Below, piece by piece: positions 29,589 through 39,879 of a stretch of DNA of 64,000 bases; the first letter of the stretch is position 1; the number at the start of each line of letters is the position of its first letter. A program made the position numbers and the translations under genes. Origin of the DNA: Datura wrightii (lineage: Eukaryota; Streptophyta; Magnoliopsida; Solanales; Solanaceae); assembly GCA_035772735.1 (NCBI GenBank), contig JASDFA010000019.1, positions 40,013,001 through 40,077,000 of the forward strand, in the 5' to 3' direction. The notes beneath the pieces are model-generated. The model had not been told where the DNA came from. It worked only from the letters and a program-made list of their open reading frames with translations, and made no database searches.

Positions 29589-30488
29589 AGAACACTTAGG
29601 TTCATTTTTAATTATTCTGACTTGGTGGAGCAAGAACGTGGGTTACAGGCAGTTGAGGGGACGAAAATCTCAGGGTTTTTCTCTATCTCCTTCTTCTTTA
29701 TTTCAATTGCTTGTATGATTAACACTCATTTAACGATGTTTAATCCACAAATGAGTGGCTAAATTCCCTTTTTGCTGAGGTTAACAACATTTGTATTGAA
29801 ATGTAATTATTGATAAATTGGTTTCATCTTTTCTTCCATGGTTGTTCTATTGATTCTTGTTCTTACTGCATTAATGTGTGGCCAACGTTAATGTATATCT
29901 AAAAAGTCCGATTTCACTAGAGAGAGCAAGAAATTGGAAAGTTGTGAATTGATAGGATATGATCTTTTCTTAGTTTGGGAAAATTGAGAATTGATTTACC
30001 TTCAGGATAGAGATATACCTGAAAGTCGTATTAGTCAATTAAGAAATCGGTTTTGTATAGCTAGAACATGAATTTCTTTTTATCACAGAGATGTAGGTGG
30101 AAGGTTCATGATTCTTAAGTTGGGTTAAATATGAGAGTTTTAATCCATAGGCAATAATTCTTGACTAGCAACCGGAGGAAAGATTAATCAAATTGTATCG
30201 ATAATTTATTTCTCTACATGTTCATTTTAGCCTCAACATGCTCATACTTATAGTTCAGACTCAAATTGTATATTCGTTTTAGACTTAGTATAAAATTAGG
30301 AAATAAAATATCAAAATCTTCTTCACACTGTTGTCTGCAGTTTAGAGTTAAAGTTATTAACACTTGATTAGATTGATACCTTAATCCAGTCCTTGTGGGA
30401 TTGATACTTGGCTTACTTGAGCCACTTTACTACTTGTTCGACCACGTGCACTTGCGTGTAGTTATTCCAAACTGACCGAACAAGTTTT

Positions 30489-30506
30489 TGGCGCCGTTGT
30501 CGGGGA
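30489..30506 (+). other. Primer binding site (tRNA-Asp type)
   Basis: TGGCGCCGTTGTCGGGGA, six bases after the LTR end. It matches the tRNA-Asp complement used by Athila-type elements except for one T in place of C. Confidence 0.88.
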
Positions 30507-30697
30507 CTGGCAATTGGTAAAATTTTCTGAAGTGTTAGTTTACTATTTCCTCTTAGTGTTGACAACTTGGTCTTAGCCTGTATTTTGCAGATACTAATTT
30601 CTGTTGAACACTGGCAAGAGACAAGGAGCTGGTGGACTAATCTTTAGAGCCGGAAAGACAATTCCATCGTCAAAGGATAGAAGCTCTAGAGAAAAAG

Positions 30698-32154
30698 TTG
30701 CAGTTGCTCAGACAAAAAATCCTGGAGCAACAACAGAATCCACCAGTTGTAAGGGCAATGTTAGTGCCCGAGGAAATGGCAGCTAGGCCGGTTCACGAGG
30801 TGCAATCCCGCATGCTAATAATGTCAAATCTAGCATCCGCAAACCTGATCCAGGAGGGAGGTTCGAGCTTAAACAGAACATGGTGCAATTGCTGCACACC
30901 AGCGGGCAGTTCATAGGTCTCCCTCATGAGGATCCAAAGCAACATCTCCAAAATTTTTTGGAGATAAGTGACACTTACATCCCCGCTGGAGTGTCATCAG
31001 ATTATGTCAGGCTTACATTGTTCCAATTTTCACTTTTGGGAGAAGCTAAGAGGTGGTTGAAAGCTGAGCCACCTAATTCCATCACCACGTGGGATGATCT
31101 TGCAAAGAAATTCTTGATACGGTTCTTTCCATCCGGTAAAACAGCAAGACTTAGAAGTCAAATTCTAAGTTTTAAACAGAGAGAGGGAGAGAATCTGTAT
31201 CAGGCCTGGGAGAGATTTAAATCTATGTTACGGGATTGTCCTCATCATCACCAATCCAATGATGTGCTGGTGCATACTTTCATACAGGGTTTGGAACCCC
31301 ACACAAAAATCTTGCTAGACTCAGCAGCTAGGGGACAAGCATTAGAGAAGACTTATGAGGAGCTGTATACCTTGTTAAATCGTGTTTCGCAGGGGAATCC
31401 GGAGTGGAATGCGGACTCGTCAAGAGGAGGAACAAGGAAAGCAGCAGGAGTCTTAGAAGTGGATGGTTTTACAGCTATTGCTGCACAGATAGTTGCGTTA
31501 CAGAATCAACTCAACACCCACTTCAGTAACATGAGCATGAACCAGTCTCAAGCCCCAGTGAATGTGGTGCAGCAGATTTTGTGTGAAGTGTGCAGGAGTA
31601 ATGAACACTCAGCTGAGTGTTGCGAAGAAAATCCTGATTCGGTGAACTTTGTTGGTAATGTACAGAGAAATAACCACCTACAGTATGGCAACAACTACAA
31701 TTCCAACTAGAGGAATCTCCCGAATTTCTCTTGGGGTAGCAACAACTATCAAGGGCAAAGTTCGAGTCAGGTGGGGCAGAGAAATCAAGGAGGGCAGCAG
31801 AACTACCAGTCGTAATACAGAAGCAATAATGCACCTCCTCCACCACCATCACCCAGCATTGAGGAGATGTTCAAGACAATGATAGCTAACCAAGCTCAAT
31901 TGCAGGCTGATTACGTGAAATTGGCAGCCGATGTAAAGAACAATCAGTTAGCTACAAAGGCGCTGGAGTACCAGTTTGGGCAATTTGCTGGAGCTCAAAA
32001 CACCAGGCCAAGAGGAGGACTTCCAAGTGACACTGATCCCAATCCCAAGCAAGTAAATGCAGTGACCACGAGGTGGTTTGCAACTCAAGGAGGTGGAACC
32101 AGAAATACCACCACAGCAGTCAGGAGAAGTGGAGAAGGAGAGGGAGCACAATGA
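30698..32154 (+). pseudogene. Athila-like gag
   Basis: The N-terminus is in one frame to about 30800 and the main part in another, open from 30880 (ATG) to TAG 31708-31710. The capsid-like Retrotrans_gag domain is clear: GLPHEDPKQHLQNFLEI, FSLLGEAKRWL, WDDLAKKFLIRFFPSGK and QAWERFKSMLRDCPHH. A single degenerate zinc knuckle CEVCRSNEHSAECC follows. The same frame continues past TAG 31708-31710 and TAA 31813-31815 through a Gln-rich stretch to IEEMFKTMIANQ and the linker ending NAVTTR. Gag would build the particle; the stops indicate decay or a need for another copy's Gag. Confidence 0.88.
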
Positions 32155-33007
32155 TGATAAGGGGAAGGAGAAGGAAGCTGAACCAGAAAGACCACCACCC
32201 CCGTTCCCTCAAAGACTAAGGAAACACAAGGAGGAAGCGTGTTTCAAAAAGTTCATGGAGGTGCTTAAGCAGGTACACATTAATTTACCTCTTGTTGATG
32301 TTTTGCAGGGAGTGCCGAAGTACGCGAAATATATCAAGGACATCGTGGCAAACAAAAGCAGTTTGACTGAGTACGCTACGGTGGTGCTTATGGAGGAGTG
32401 CACTTCACGGATAAAAAATAGGTTGCCCACAAAGCTCAAGGACCCTGGGAGCTTTACAATTCAAATTATAATTGGGCAAAGTATCCGAGCTCGCGGATTA
32501 TGTGATTTGGGAGCGAGCATTAACTTGATGCCGACATCGGTATTCAAGAAGTTAGGGCTAGGGAGTCCTAAACCAACAAGAGTGATCTTGCAACTAGCGG
32601 ATCGATCCTTAGCCAGAACTGATGGCATTGTGGAAGACGTGCTAGTGCAAGTGGGCCCCCTTATCTTCCCGGTAGACTTCGTTGTGCTGGATTTTGAGCC
32701 AGACGCGGAAGTCCCATTTATTTTGGGACGTCCTTTCTTGGAGACCGGGAAAGCACTTATTGATGTAGCGGCAGGGCAGCTAACTATGCGGGCCCATGAC
32801 AAGGTGGAGGTGTTAGAGGTGTACAAGGCTACAAAGCTTCCGGTCGTGTACAAGGAACTCTCAATGATCAACGTGCCTGATCGAACGGATAGTGCTCAGA
32901 GCGTTGAGTCATGGGAGCCATTGGGGAAACCACCGGAGAAGTGTAAGCATGACATGGGTGAGGACGGTAGTCGAGAGAAAACGTCCGTCATCCTAGAGGA
33001 TGACTGA
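32078..33007 (+). pseudogene. Athila-like protease region, end of gag-pro
   Basis: It is open for 309 codons in the frame after gag; the shift at about 32072 (a two-base loss after NAVTTR) detaches it from gag. After an acidic, Pro-rich linker comes an aspartic-protease fold: LCDLGASINLMP with the catalytic Asp in D-L-G-A-S, then VILQLADRS and PFILGRPFLETG. It ends at ILEDD, then TGA at 33005-33007. In a full Athila element a reverse transcriptase would follow directly, but nothing like one exists downstream. Confidence 0.85.
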
Positions 33008-33294
33008 GATTAATGACGTCGAGCCACAACAGTAAACCAGGTGTTGAACGGGAGGCAACCCGTGAAATTTTTGTAATATGTGAATATATTCCGTAGAAGA
33101 GAAAAAAAAGAAAAAAAATGAGAAAAATAAAAATAAAAACAAAAAAATTGTATTTTATGTGAAACCTATAAATTCTAACCAATTTCTTGTTGTGAGATGA
33201 ATTTCAGGTTGAATGGAGGGTAAAAAGGCAAAGGATCGCAAAGAAAAATTTGAGGTAAGAAAAATAATAAAAAGTGGCAAAACAGTGAGCCTGT
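33008..33294 (+). other. Post-gag-pro non-coding region
   Basis: It holds the phrase GGGAGGCAACCCGTGAAATTT (first 20 bases typical), which in Athila-type elements lies just after the integrase, followed by an A-rich run. Its position right behind the protease suggests that the reverse transcriptase-integrase block was lost by an internal deletion. Confidence 0.6.
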
Positions 33295-33445
33295 GCGATG
33301 GCTCCGTGTCATGGAGGAGGGCCTCCACGTTACCCTCCGTGACACGTTGAAGGTGTTTTGGAATTTTTTACAAATTCCAGAACCCCTGCGCGATGGCTCC
33401 GTGTCACGGAGGGTGTGCTCCGCGTTACCCTCCGTGACACGTTGA
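33295..33445 (+). promoter_or_regulatory. Two tandem copies of the palindromic module ahead of ORF3
   Basis: Copies start at 33295 and 33390 (GCGATGGCTCCGTGTCA). The second has perfect 13-bp inverted arms GTGTCACGGAGGG (33401-33413) and CCCTCCGTGACAC (33428-33440). They resemble the block upstream of the LTR TATA boxes. A separate promoter for the third ORF is possible but unproven. Confidence 0.55.
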
Positions 33446-33643
33446 AGTGTTATTCACGATGGGTCACACCGGGTCGCCGGGTGACCCGCGCGGAAAACCT
33501 CCTTTTTAACCCCGAAAACACCCAATTTTCCCCATTTTTCACTCCCCTCCGCGACAAACAACCCAAAATCCCCCCTTCCCCAACGTGACATGGACCTAGG
33601 AGCTAAAATTCTTCAATTTTTCTTTGATATCATCGAATTGAAG

Positions 33644-34319
33644 GTATGTTCGTTAACTTCACCTCATTTCTTGACTAATTTTTTCGATTTTGAGCACAGG
33701 AAGTGAGGAAAACTTGCCCTAATTGTAAATTGAGCTTGAATTCATGTAAGCTATTGTTAATTGATGTTCGTAGTATCATTGTGATTATATGAACTCGATA
33801 AATACATGGGTGATTGAAATTCTAGTGAAATTGTAGCTAGGGTTAGAATTTGAATATGAAGAAGTAAAAAGTGAGTTGAAATGTGAAATTCTTGTTGGTT
33901 TGTGCATGTTGAGTGAGGTAAGTTATGTTGTGCTTAACGTTAATACGCTAAAGGCGCGACGGATTTTCGGGATAATGAAATGTTTGAAATTGCATAGAAA
34001 TTGGGGGAATTGCATCAGTTTTGTTGATAGAAATTTTCGCGAAGTGCTATGTGATGAAATGTTATCAATGGTAATAGTGGATTAGTTGTACGAAGTCTGA
34101 GTAGTACATAGAATTTATACCGTCGAACCCTCTGAATGCACGAGGCATTTTTGTTATTGTTTTTTTTATTTATTTCGAAATTTAGAAAAAGAGGATTGTC
34201 TTGCTGTAATGTTGTTATTGTGGCTAAAGACTAAGTATGGGGTGGCCTAGCTTAACCCAACCTTAGTCAAAGCTAATTTTAATTTGAATAACATTGGAAC
34301 TGTCTGTTTGGTTTGACAG
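33644..34319 (+). other. Candidate intron before ORF3
   Basis: AAG|GTATGT at 33641-33649 is a strong donor, and TTTGGTTTGACAG at 34307-34319 a good acceptor. The interval is T-rich and has no long frame. Splicing would place the ORF3 start six bases after the acceptor. Inference from splice-site sequence only. Confidence 0.4.
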
Positions 34320-34324
34320 AAATA

Positions 34325-35543
34325 ATGGCAAGCAGGCAAGGTAAAGGGAAGGGCGCATCTACATCAGGCGCCGAAAGGAAAAGAATCAGACTGGGAACAA
34401 CAGTCCCAATAGCACCAGCGGTTCCGCGCGGCCAACGTCGTCAATACGGAACCCGATGGGTGACAGAGGAAGGGAAGAAATGGCACACAAAGCATAAGGA
34501 AAGCAAATACTTCCCCAAGGAGCACAATGATAGGGAACCGTTGGCACAAGAATTCCCCAGAATTGTCCACAAGATTGATGCAGCTGGGCTGAACTTCATC
34601 TTTGAAGAGCCCAAGGAGTGCAATCTTCACCTAATTCGGGAGTTCTACGCTAACTGGAACCCGACACTCAGAAGTCACACCATAAAGATAAGGGGGCAGG
34701 TAGTCACTTTTGAGCCCCATCACCTTAATGCCATCTTGGGGGCGCGAGACACAGACGCCCATGTACTCCGGCAGCTGAATATCACTCCACCATATGCGGA
34801 CATCAGACGCACTCTATGTGGAGCCTGGTCTACAGTACGATGGAGCAGGCATAAGGAGAGGGGCTACCATCAGGCATTGCCCTACTCACAGATGAATAGG
34901 GAAGTCAGGATATGGCTTAAAATTATTTGTTCCTGCTTGATCCAGGGGGTGCATATGACAGATGTCACCCGGGATCGTGTGTGCTTGGTCTATGCCTTGA
35001 TGAAAGGGCTGGAGATCAATGTTGGGGCGGTGGTTATCTCCGCCATGAAGAGAGCCCGTTTGCATCAAGGGCAAAGGTACGGGTTTGGTGGCTTACTGAC
35101 CACGTTCCTGAGGGGCCTAGATATTGAGGAAGAGGCCCTTGACTACATCCCGCAGATGGAGAGGCAGGCCTTAGATGTCACCAAAACTAAGGCACCCAAC
35201 ACCACTCACGGGACAGTTCTCACACTAGCCGAGACATGCTCGGGATGATCCGTACATGGCTCGCATGTTCGGGATGCAGATGCTCCAGCTGCGCATAGGC
35301 GGGAGGCCAGCAACAGAAGATGAGTTGTGGTAGCTCGAGCTAGACTACCCTTTTGGCGAAAATGCCAGGGCTCTATGCCGAGTGGGGCCAGCTTTTATGG
35401 AGCCCACTGATGATGACGTCCCCACCGATGAGGAGACACATCGTGAGGACTCAGATGTTGAGTCAGATGATGCTGACGGGTGCGATTCAGACATGGGAGA
35501 CGAGGCAGCGGCACCTGACGAAGAAGTGGAATACTTCGATTGA
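34325..35543 (+). pseudogene. ORF3: putative plant transposon protein domain with acidic tail
   Basis: The ATG at 34325 (MASRQGKGKG) starts a basic, low-complexity N-terminus, then a domain of about 200 residues: EFPRIVHKIDAAGLNFIF, ECNLHLIREFYANWNPTL, HTIKIRGQVVTF, PPYADIRRTLC, LPYSQMNREVRIWL, HMTDVTRDRVCLVYALMKG and YGFGGLLTTFLRGL. The frame stops at 35246-35248, but the adjacent frame from about 35229 carries on (PYMARMFGMQML) through a TAG at 35331-35333 to a strongly acidic end (DEETHREDSDVESDD) and a stop at 35541-35543. So it is one gene with a frameshift and one stop. There is no signal peptide or membrane segment, which argues against an envelope protein. The function is not known to me. 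Confidence 0.75.
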
Positions 35544-37320
35544 TCAGGGAGTTTCACCACCCACTTTTATGCTATGCTGAATTTTGTGAACAATGGGGAC
35601 AGTGTTCGAGTTAAGTGTGGGATGGGAGTAGTTAGGTGCTGGTTTTTGTTGTTATTAATGTCTCTGTTTTGTTGTTGTGCTTGGAAAAACTTGTGACCCT
35701 GTGATTTTTGTGTGTATGTTTGTATTGTAATTAATGTAAAGTTGTTGTGTGCTATTGAATGTTGTTAGCTGGTTGTATAAATATTTTTGTTTTATCAAAA
35801 TTATCGATATTTTTAAAAATTTTCGTGAATTTTTTTATTTTTGGGTTTCTCGGTGTTTGTTTTAGGTTCTTTTACCGAGAATAGTCCCATTGAACCGAAG
35901 TCGTAACTAGTGACCGTTCCCTATGATGGATGGATGACGACTGTCTTAAGGGAAATGTAGTCGATAGGAGTAGATTTCTTTTATTCTTTTTAATTTTTTT
36001 CTTTTGTTTGTTTGTATCCCAAACGTGTCGTTACTTTATGGTTGCAAAATTCTTGTTGTGTGTTGTACATGATATTTAAAATGCAAAGGTGATTCGTATG
36101 AAAGAATGCAACTTTGTAAATATGTTGAGAAACCTAGGCCATAGAGTTCGATTCGGTGTGATTGAGCCTTAATGTTTGAATTCTTGTAATTAGCTGATTG
36201 AAGAGTCTGTGAATATGTCTTGAGTTGAGCATGTGCAATGAGTGTGTGGTGAGGTTTCGTTTCTTCCATGCTATTGTGAAGTGTCTAGAACTTTCCTGGT
36301 GTGTGTACGAAACGAAATGAAGGATGTGTATTGTAGGAAAGGATGTAGGCATTTCTTTGCTTTAACCGAAAGTTTTTTTTCATTATCGTACCTACCTTGA
36401 ATGTACATCCTAGTTAGTCCATTGAGCCTTTAGCCTATTTTTTTTTCTTTTGTCAAAAAGGTGTAAACCGAGCTGAACCCCTTCTTTTCATTATCCGCAA
36501 ATTTGATCCAAAACTCTTAAGCGCTCAAGAAAAAAATAATTTTCCCACAGTGTCAAGGAGTGAGAATAGTGAAAAGAAAAGAAAAAGCAGAGTGATGAAA
36601 GAAAAGAAAAGGTCAAAGGTGCACTCGCTATAAGTTAAATATAATGAAGACGTATAACTAATCTTTGTTTTTAAGTCGAGTGTGCTTAAAGATATGAGAA
36701 AAAAAATAAAGACAGACTTCAAGAATGGGAGGATGAAGGAAGAAACAATGCCCATAAGATTGATGGGATGTATTGAAAAAGCGCTTAAGGAGGCTAGTTG
36801 TTATTATTGGTTAGCCCAGTATTTTCTAGTTTCGTAGCTTACACTACAACCCGTTAAGTCCTACGTGATCTTACATCACGCGTCCTTATATTAGTGGAGT
36901 AATACACTAAAGGAAAGCCTATGGTTCATGACATGATGCATGTGAATTCTTTTGGGAGAGAGAGCGAAATCGTGTTTATATGCCCCTGCATGTAATGTCT
37001 TTGAGTTCATGTGATTAAAAAGGAGGAAATTCTCTTGTGTTGTGAGGGCACATGCTCGACGAGAGATTGAATTTCGTGTCGAATATCTTGATCAGCTGAT
37101 TTGCATGAGTTTGCCGATATCAAGAGTCGATTCTTGAGTCTAGGAGGTCTTAATGTGTTGAAGGTCATTGTATTGAGAAGATTATGCATGTTTTCTTGAT
37201 GATTTGCTATATTAAATAATCGGTATAACCATAGCTTGAATTGTCGACCCAAAGTAGCCAGGATCGGGTGTCAATCGCATGAGGTGTAAGATTATTGTTC
37301 AGGGACGAACAAGGATTTAA
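35544..37320 (+). other. Athila-like 3' non-coding region
   Basis: No gene seen. The start (35545-36000) is TG-rich and T-rich like a 3' untranslated region. 36520-36760 is purine-rich (GAAAAGAAAAGAAAAAG runs), and 36830-36960 has short inverted words. Frames here are small and unconserved. Confidence 0.6.
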
Positions 37321-37332
37321 GTGTGGGGTAAG
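37321..37332 (+). other. Polypurine tract, Athila-like element
   Basis: GTGTGGGGTAAG, directly before the 3' LTR start at 37333. Confidence 0.7.
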
Positions 37333-38745
37333 TGATCTTGGGTAGATTTATATGCCCAAGTGATACTCAAATGTGTCATTTTTCCTTGTTTATCTATCGA
37401 TGTTTGTACATTCTCATGTGAATTGTAATAAAATGTGAATTTATACTAACCAATATGATTAGCGTGGTTTTGCAGGAAAGATATAATTTTACGAAGCTAA
37501 GATGCATGTCGGGAGAAATCGGGATTGGACTCGGAAGCTAGCAAGGAAAAAAGCACAAGGAAAGCACGAATTAAAGGGGCTCCGCGATGGAGCCGTGTCA
37601 CGCTGCCATCGCGGATGCATTCTGCCTGGATGCTGAAAATATGCCAAATTCCAGTGAAGGTGCGAGTTGGGGTCGTGGCACGTTGGCCTAGCCCCGCGTT
37701 GCATGTCGTGCCCCATTGGGCTTTAATACTTCGACGACCGGATTCCAGTGAGGGTCCGTGTTGGTGGCGTGTCACGGAGGTAGTGTTCCGCGATGCACTC
37801 TGTGACACGTTGCTTGTTATTCCAGGAAAAATTCCCACTAGTATAAATAGAACACTTAGGTTCATTTTTAATTATTCTGACTTGGTGGAGCAAGAACGTG
37901 GGTTACAGGCAGTTGAGGGGACGAAAATCTCAGGGTTTTTCTCTATCTCCTTCTTCTTTATTTCAATTGCTTGTATGATTAACACTCATTTAACGATGTT
38001 TAATCCACAAATGAGTGGCTAAATTTCCTTTTTGCTGAGGTTAACAACATTTGTATTGAAATGTAATTATTGATAAATTGGTTTTTCATCTTTTCTTCCA
38101 TGGTTGTTCTATTGATTCTTGTTCTTACTGCATTAATGTGTGGCCAACGTTAATGTATATCTAAAAAGTCTGATTTTCACTCGAGAGAGCAAGAAATTGG
38201 AAAGTTGTGAATTGATAGGATATGATCTTTTCTTAATTTGGAAAATTTGAGAATTGATTTACCTTCAGGATAGAGATATACCTGAAAGTCGTATTAGTCA
38301 ATTAAGGAATCAGTTTTGTATGGATAGAACATGAATTTCTTTTTATCACAGAGATGTAGGTGGAAGGTTCATGATTCTTAAGTTGGGTTAAATATGAGAG
38401 TTTTAATCCATAGGCAATAATTCTTGACTAGCTACCGGAGGAAAGATTAATCAAATTGTATCGATAATTTATTTCTCTAAATGTTCATTTTAGCCTCAGC
38501 ATGCTCATACTTATAGTTCAGACTCAAATTGTATATTCATTTTTGACTTAGTATAAAATTAGGAAACAAAATATCAAAATCTTCTTCACACTGTTGTCTG
38601 CAGTTTAGAGTTAAAGTTATTGACACTTGATTAGATTGATACCTTAGTCCAGTCTCTGTGGGATCGATACTTGGCTTACTTGAGCCACTTTACTACTTGT
38701 TCGATCACGTGCACTTGCGTGTAGTTATTCCAAACTGACCAAACA
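37333..38745 (+). repeat. Athila-like 3' LTR
   Basis: 1413 bases, about 97% alike to the 5' LTR by eye, with the same TATA box (37842-37848) and palindromic module (37769-37808). Confidence 0.95.
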
Positions 38746-38750
38746 TTCCT
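38746..38750. repeat. Target site duplication TTCCT, right copy
   Basis: It matches 29068-29072 and is followed by the continuation of the element-4 reverse transcriptase. Confidence 0.93.
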
Positions 38751-39473
38751 CCAAAAAGGGAAATTGATTTTGCTATTGATCTATTACCAGACACTCAGCC
38801 TATATCAATTCTCCCTTATCGGATGGCTCCTGCGGAACTCAGAGAACTAAAGGATCAGTTGAAAGATTTGCTAGATAAGGGCTTTATTAGGCCGAGCACC
38901 TCACCTTGGGGTGCGCCTATTTTGTTTATGAGAAAGAACGATGGCTCCCTCAGTATGTGTATAGACTATTGGCAATTGAACAAAGTCACGGTCAAGAATA
39001 AGTACCCGCTTCCCAGAATAGATGATTTATTTGATCAGTTACAAGGAGCAAGGTATTTCTCCAAGATTGACTTAAGGTCCGGATATCATCAGGTTCGGGT
39101 TCATGAAAGAGATATTCCAAAGACTGCTTTCAGGACCAGATACGGCCACTTTGAATTCTTAGTCATGTCCTTTGGGCTAACGAATGCTCCAGCAGTATTC
39201 ATGGACCTGATGAACAGTATTTTCAGGCCATACCTGGACTTGTTCGTGATAGTGTTTATCAATGATATTTTGGTGTATTTTCGCTCAGAGGCAGACCAAT
39301 AGGATCATCTGCGAATAGTGCTCCAGATTCTCAAAGAATGCCAGCTATATGCCAAGTTTTCTAAATGTGAGTTTTGGCTGAATTCAGTAGCCTTTTTGGG
39401 TCATATCGTGTCGGACGTTGGTATACAGGTAGATACACAGAAGATAGAAGCAGTAAAAACATGGCCCAGATCT
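38751..39473 (+). pseudogene. Element 4 reverse transcriptase
   Basis: The gene resumes after the insertion with PKREIDFAI and PYRMAPAELRELK, then GSLSMCIDYWQLNK, PLPRIDDLFDQLQGARYFSK and the palm. The catalytic motif reads FIND instead of FIDD (Asp to Asn, codon AAT at 39261-39263), which removes a metal ligand. A TAG at 39301-39303 follows SEADQ. A deletion near 39470 removes the TTPTEVRSF segment and shifts the frame into the RNase H. Confidence 0.92.
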
Positions 39474-39474
39474 A

Positions 39475-39879
39475 ATGGGATTAACCGGGTACTACAGAAG
39501 GTTTGCAGAAGGATTTTCCACTTTAGCAGCACCTCTAACCAAACTGACGCAGAAGGCAGCAAAATTCCAGTGGATTGAGGTTTGTGAGCATAGCTTCCAG
39601 GAATTGAAAGACAGATTGACGTCAGCACCAGTTTTAGCATTACCAGAAGGAACAGAGGGTTATGCAGTTTATTGTGACATTTCGGGTGTTGGGTTAGGAC
39701 GTGTGTTGATGCAGCATGATAAAGTGATTGCTTATGCTTCCAGGCAGCTGAGGAAGCATGAAAAGAACTACCCTACCCATGACCTGGAATTAGCCACAGT
39801 AATTCATGCTTTGAAGATATGGATACATTACTTGTATGGCATTCACGTGGATATTTTCACTAATCATAAAAACCTATAG
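39475..39879 (+). pseudogene. Element 4 RNase H
   Basis: Open to TAG 39877-39879. It carries YCDISGVGLG and THDLELATVIHALK, but the third acidic position is FTNHK instead of YTDHK (Asn codon at 39862-39864). The TAG stands where element 1 has CAG (Gln). Confidence 0.9.

Larger units (their letters stand above)
29073..30482 (+). repeat. Athila-like 5' LTR
   Basis: 1410 bases, TGATCTTGGG to GACCGAACA. It contains inverted-repeat blocks at 29320-29360 and 29509-29548, then a TATA box at 29582-29588. The frame 29265-29762 inside it is conserved in the 3' LTR only because the LTRs are copies; it is not a gene. Confidence 0.95.
29073..38745 (+). mobile_element. Athila-like non-autonomous LTR element with gag-pro and a third ORF, 9.67 kb
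   Basis: LTRs at 29073-30482 and 37333-38745, a tRNA-Asp-type primer site (30489-30506), a purine-rich tract before the 3' LTR and a TTCCT duplication. The primer type, the gag/protease style and the phrase GGGAGGCAACCC at 33050 are typical of Athila-type Ty3/gypsy elements. Between the end of the protease (33007) and that phrase there is no reverse transcriptase, RNase H or integrase, so it would need enzymes in trans. The 3' third holds an ORF with a plant-transposon-protein domain. By eye the LTRs differ at about 3% of positions. Confidence 0.92.

Noticed and set aside
29265..29762. 165-codon frame repeated at 37525-38022
   Set aside because: It is inside the Athila-like LTRs and covers palindromic promoter DNA and the TATA box; no domain, and identity is due to LTR pairing.
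30489..30506. tRNA-Asp gene
   Set aside because: Only the primer-site complement is present, directly after the LTR.
33110..33150. A-rich run as a retroposon poly(A) tail
   Set aside because: No LINE or SINE sequence or duplication borders it; it lies within the non-coding part of the Athila-like element.
34325..35543. Envelope-like gene in ORF3, as sometimes claimed for Athila
   Set aside because: No signal peptide, membrane segment or cysteine pattern; the protein is soluble in character and matches the plant-transposon-protein domain instead.
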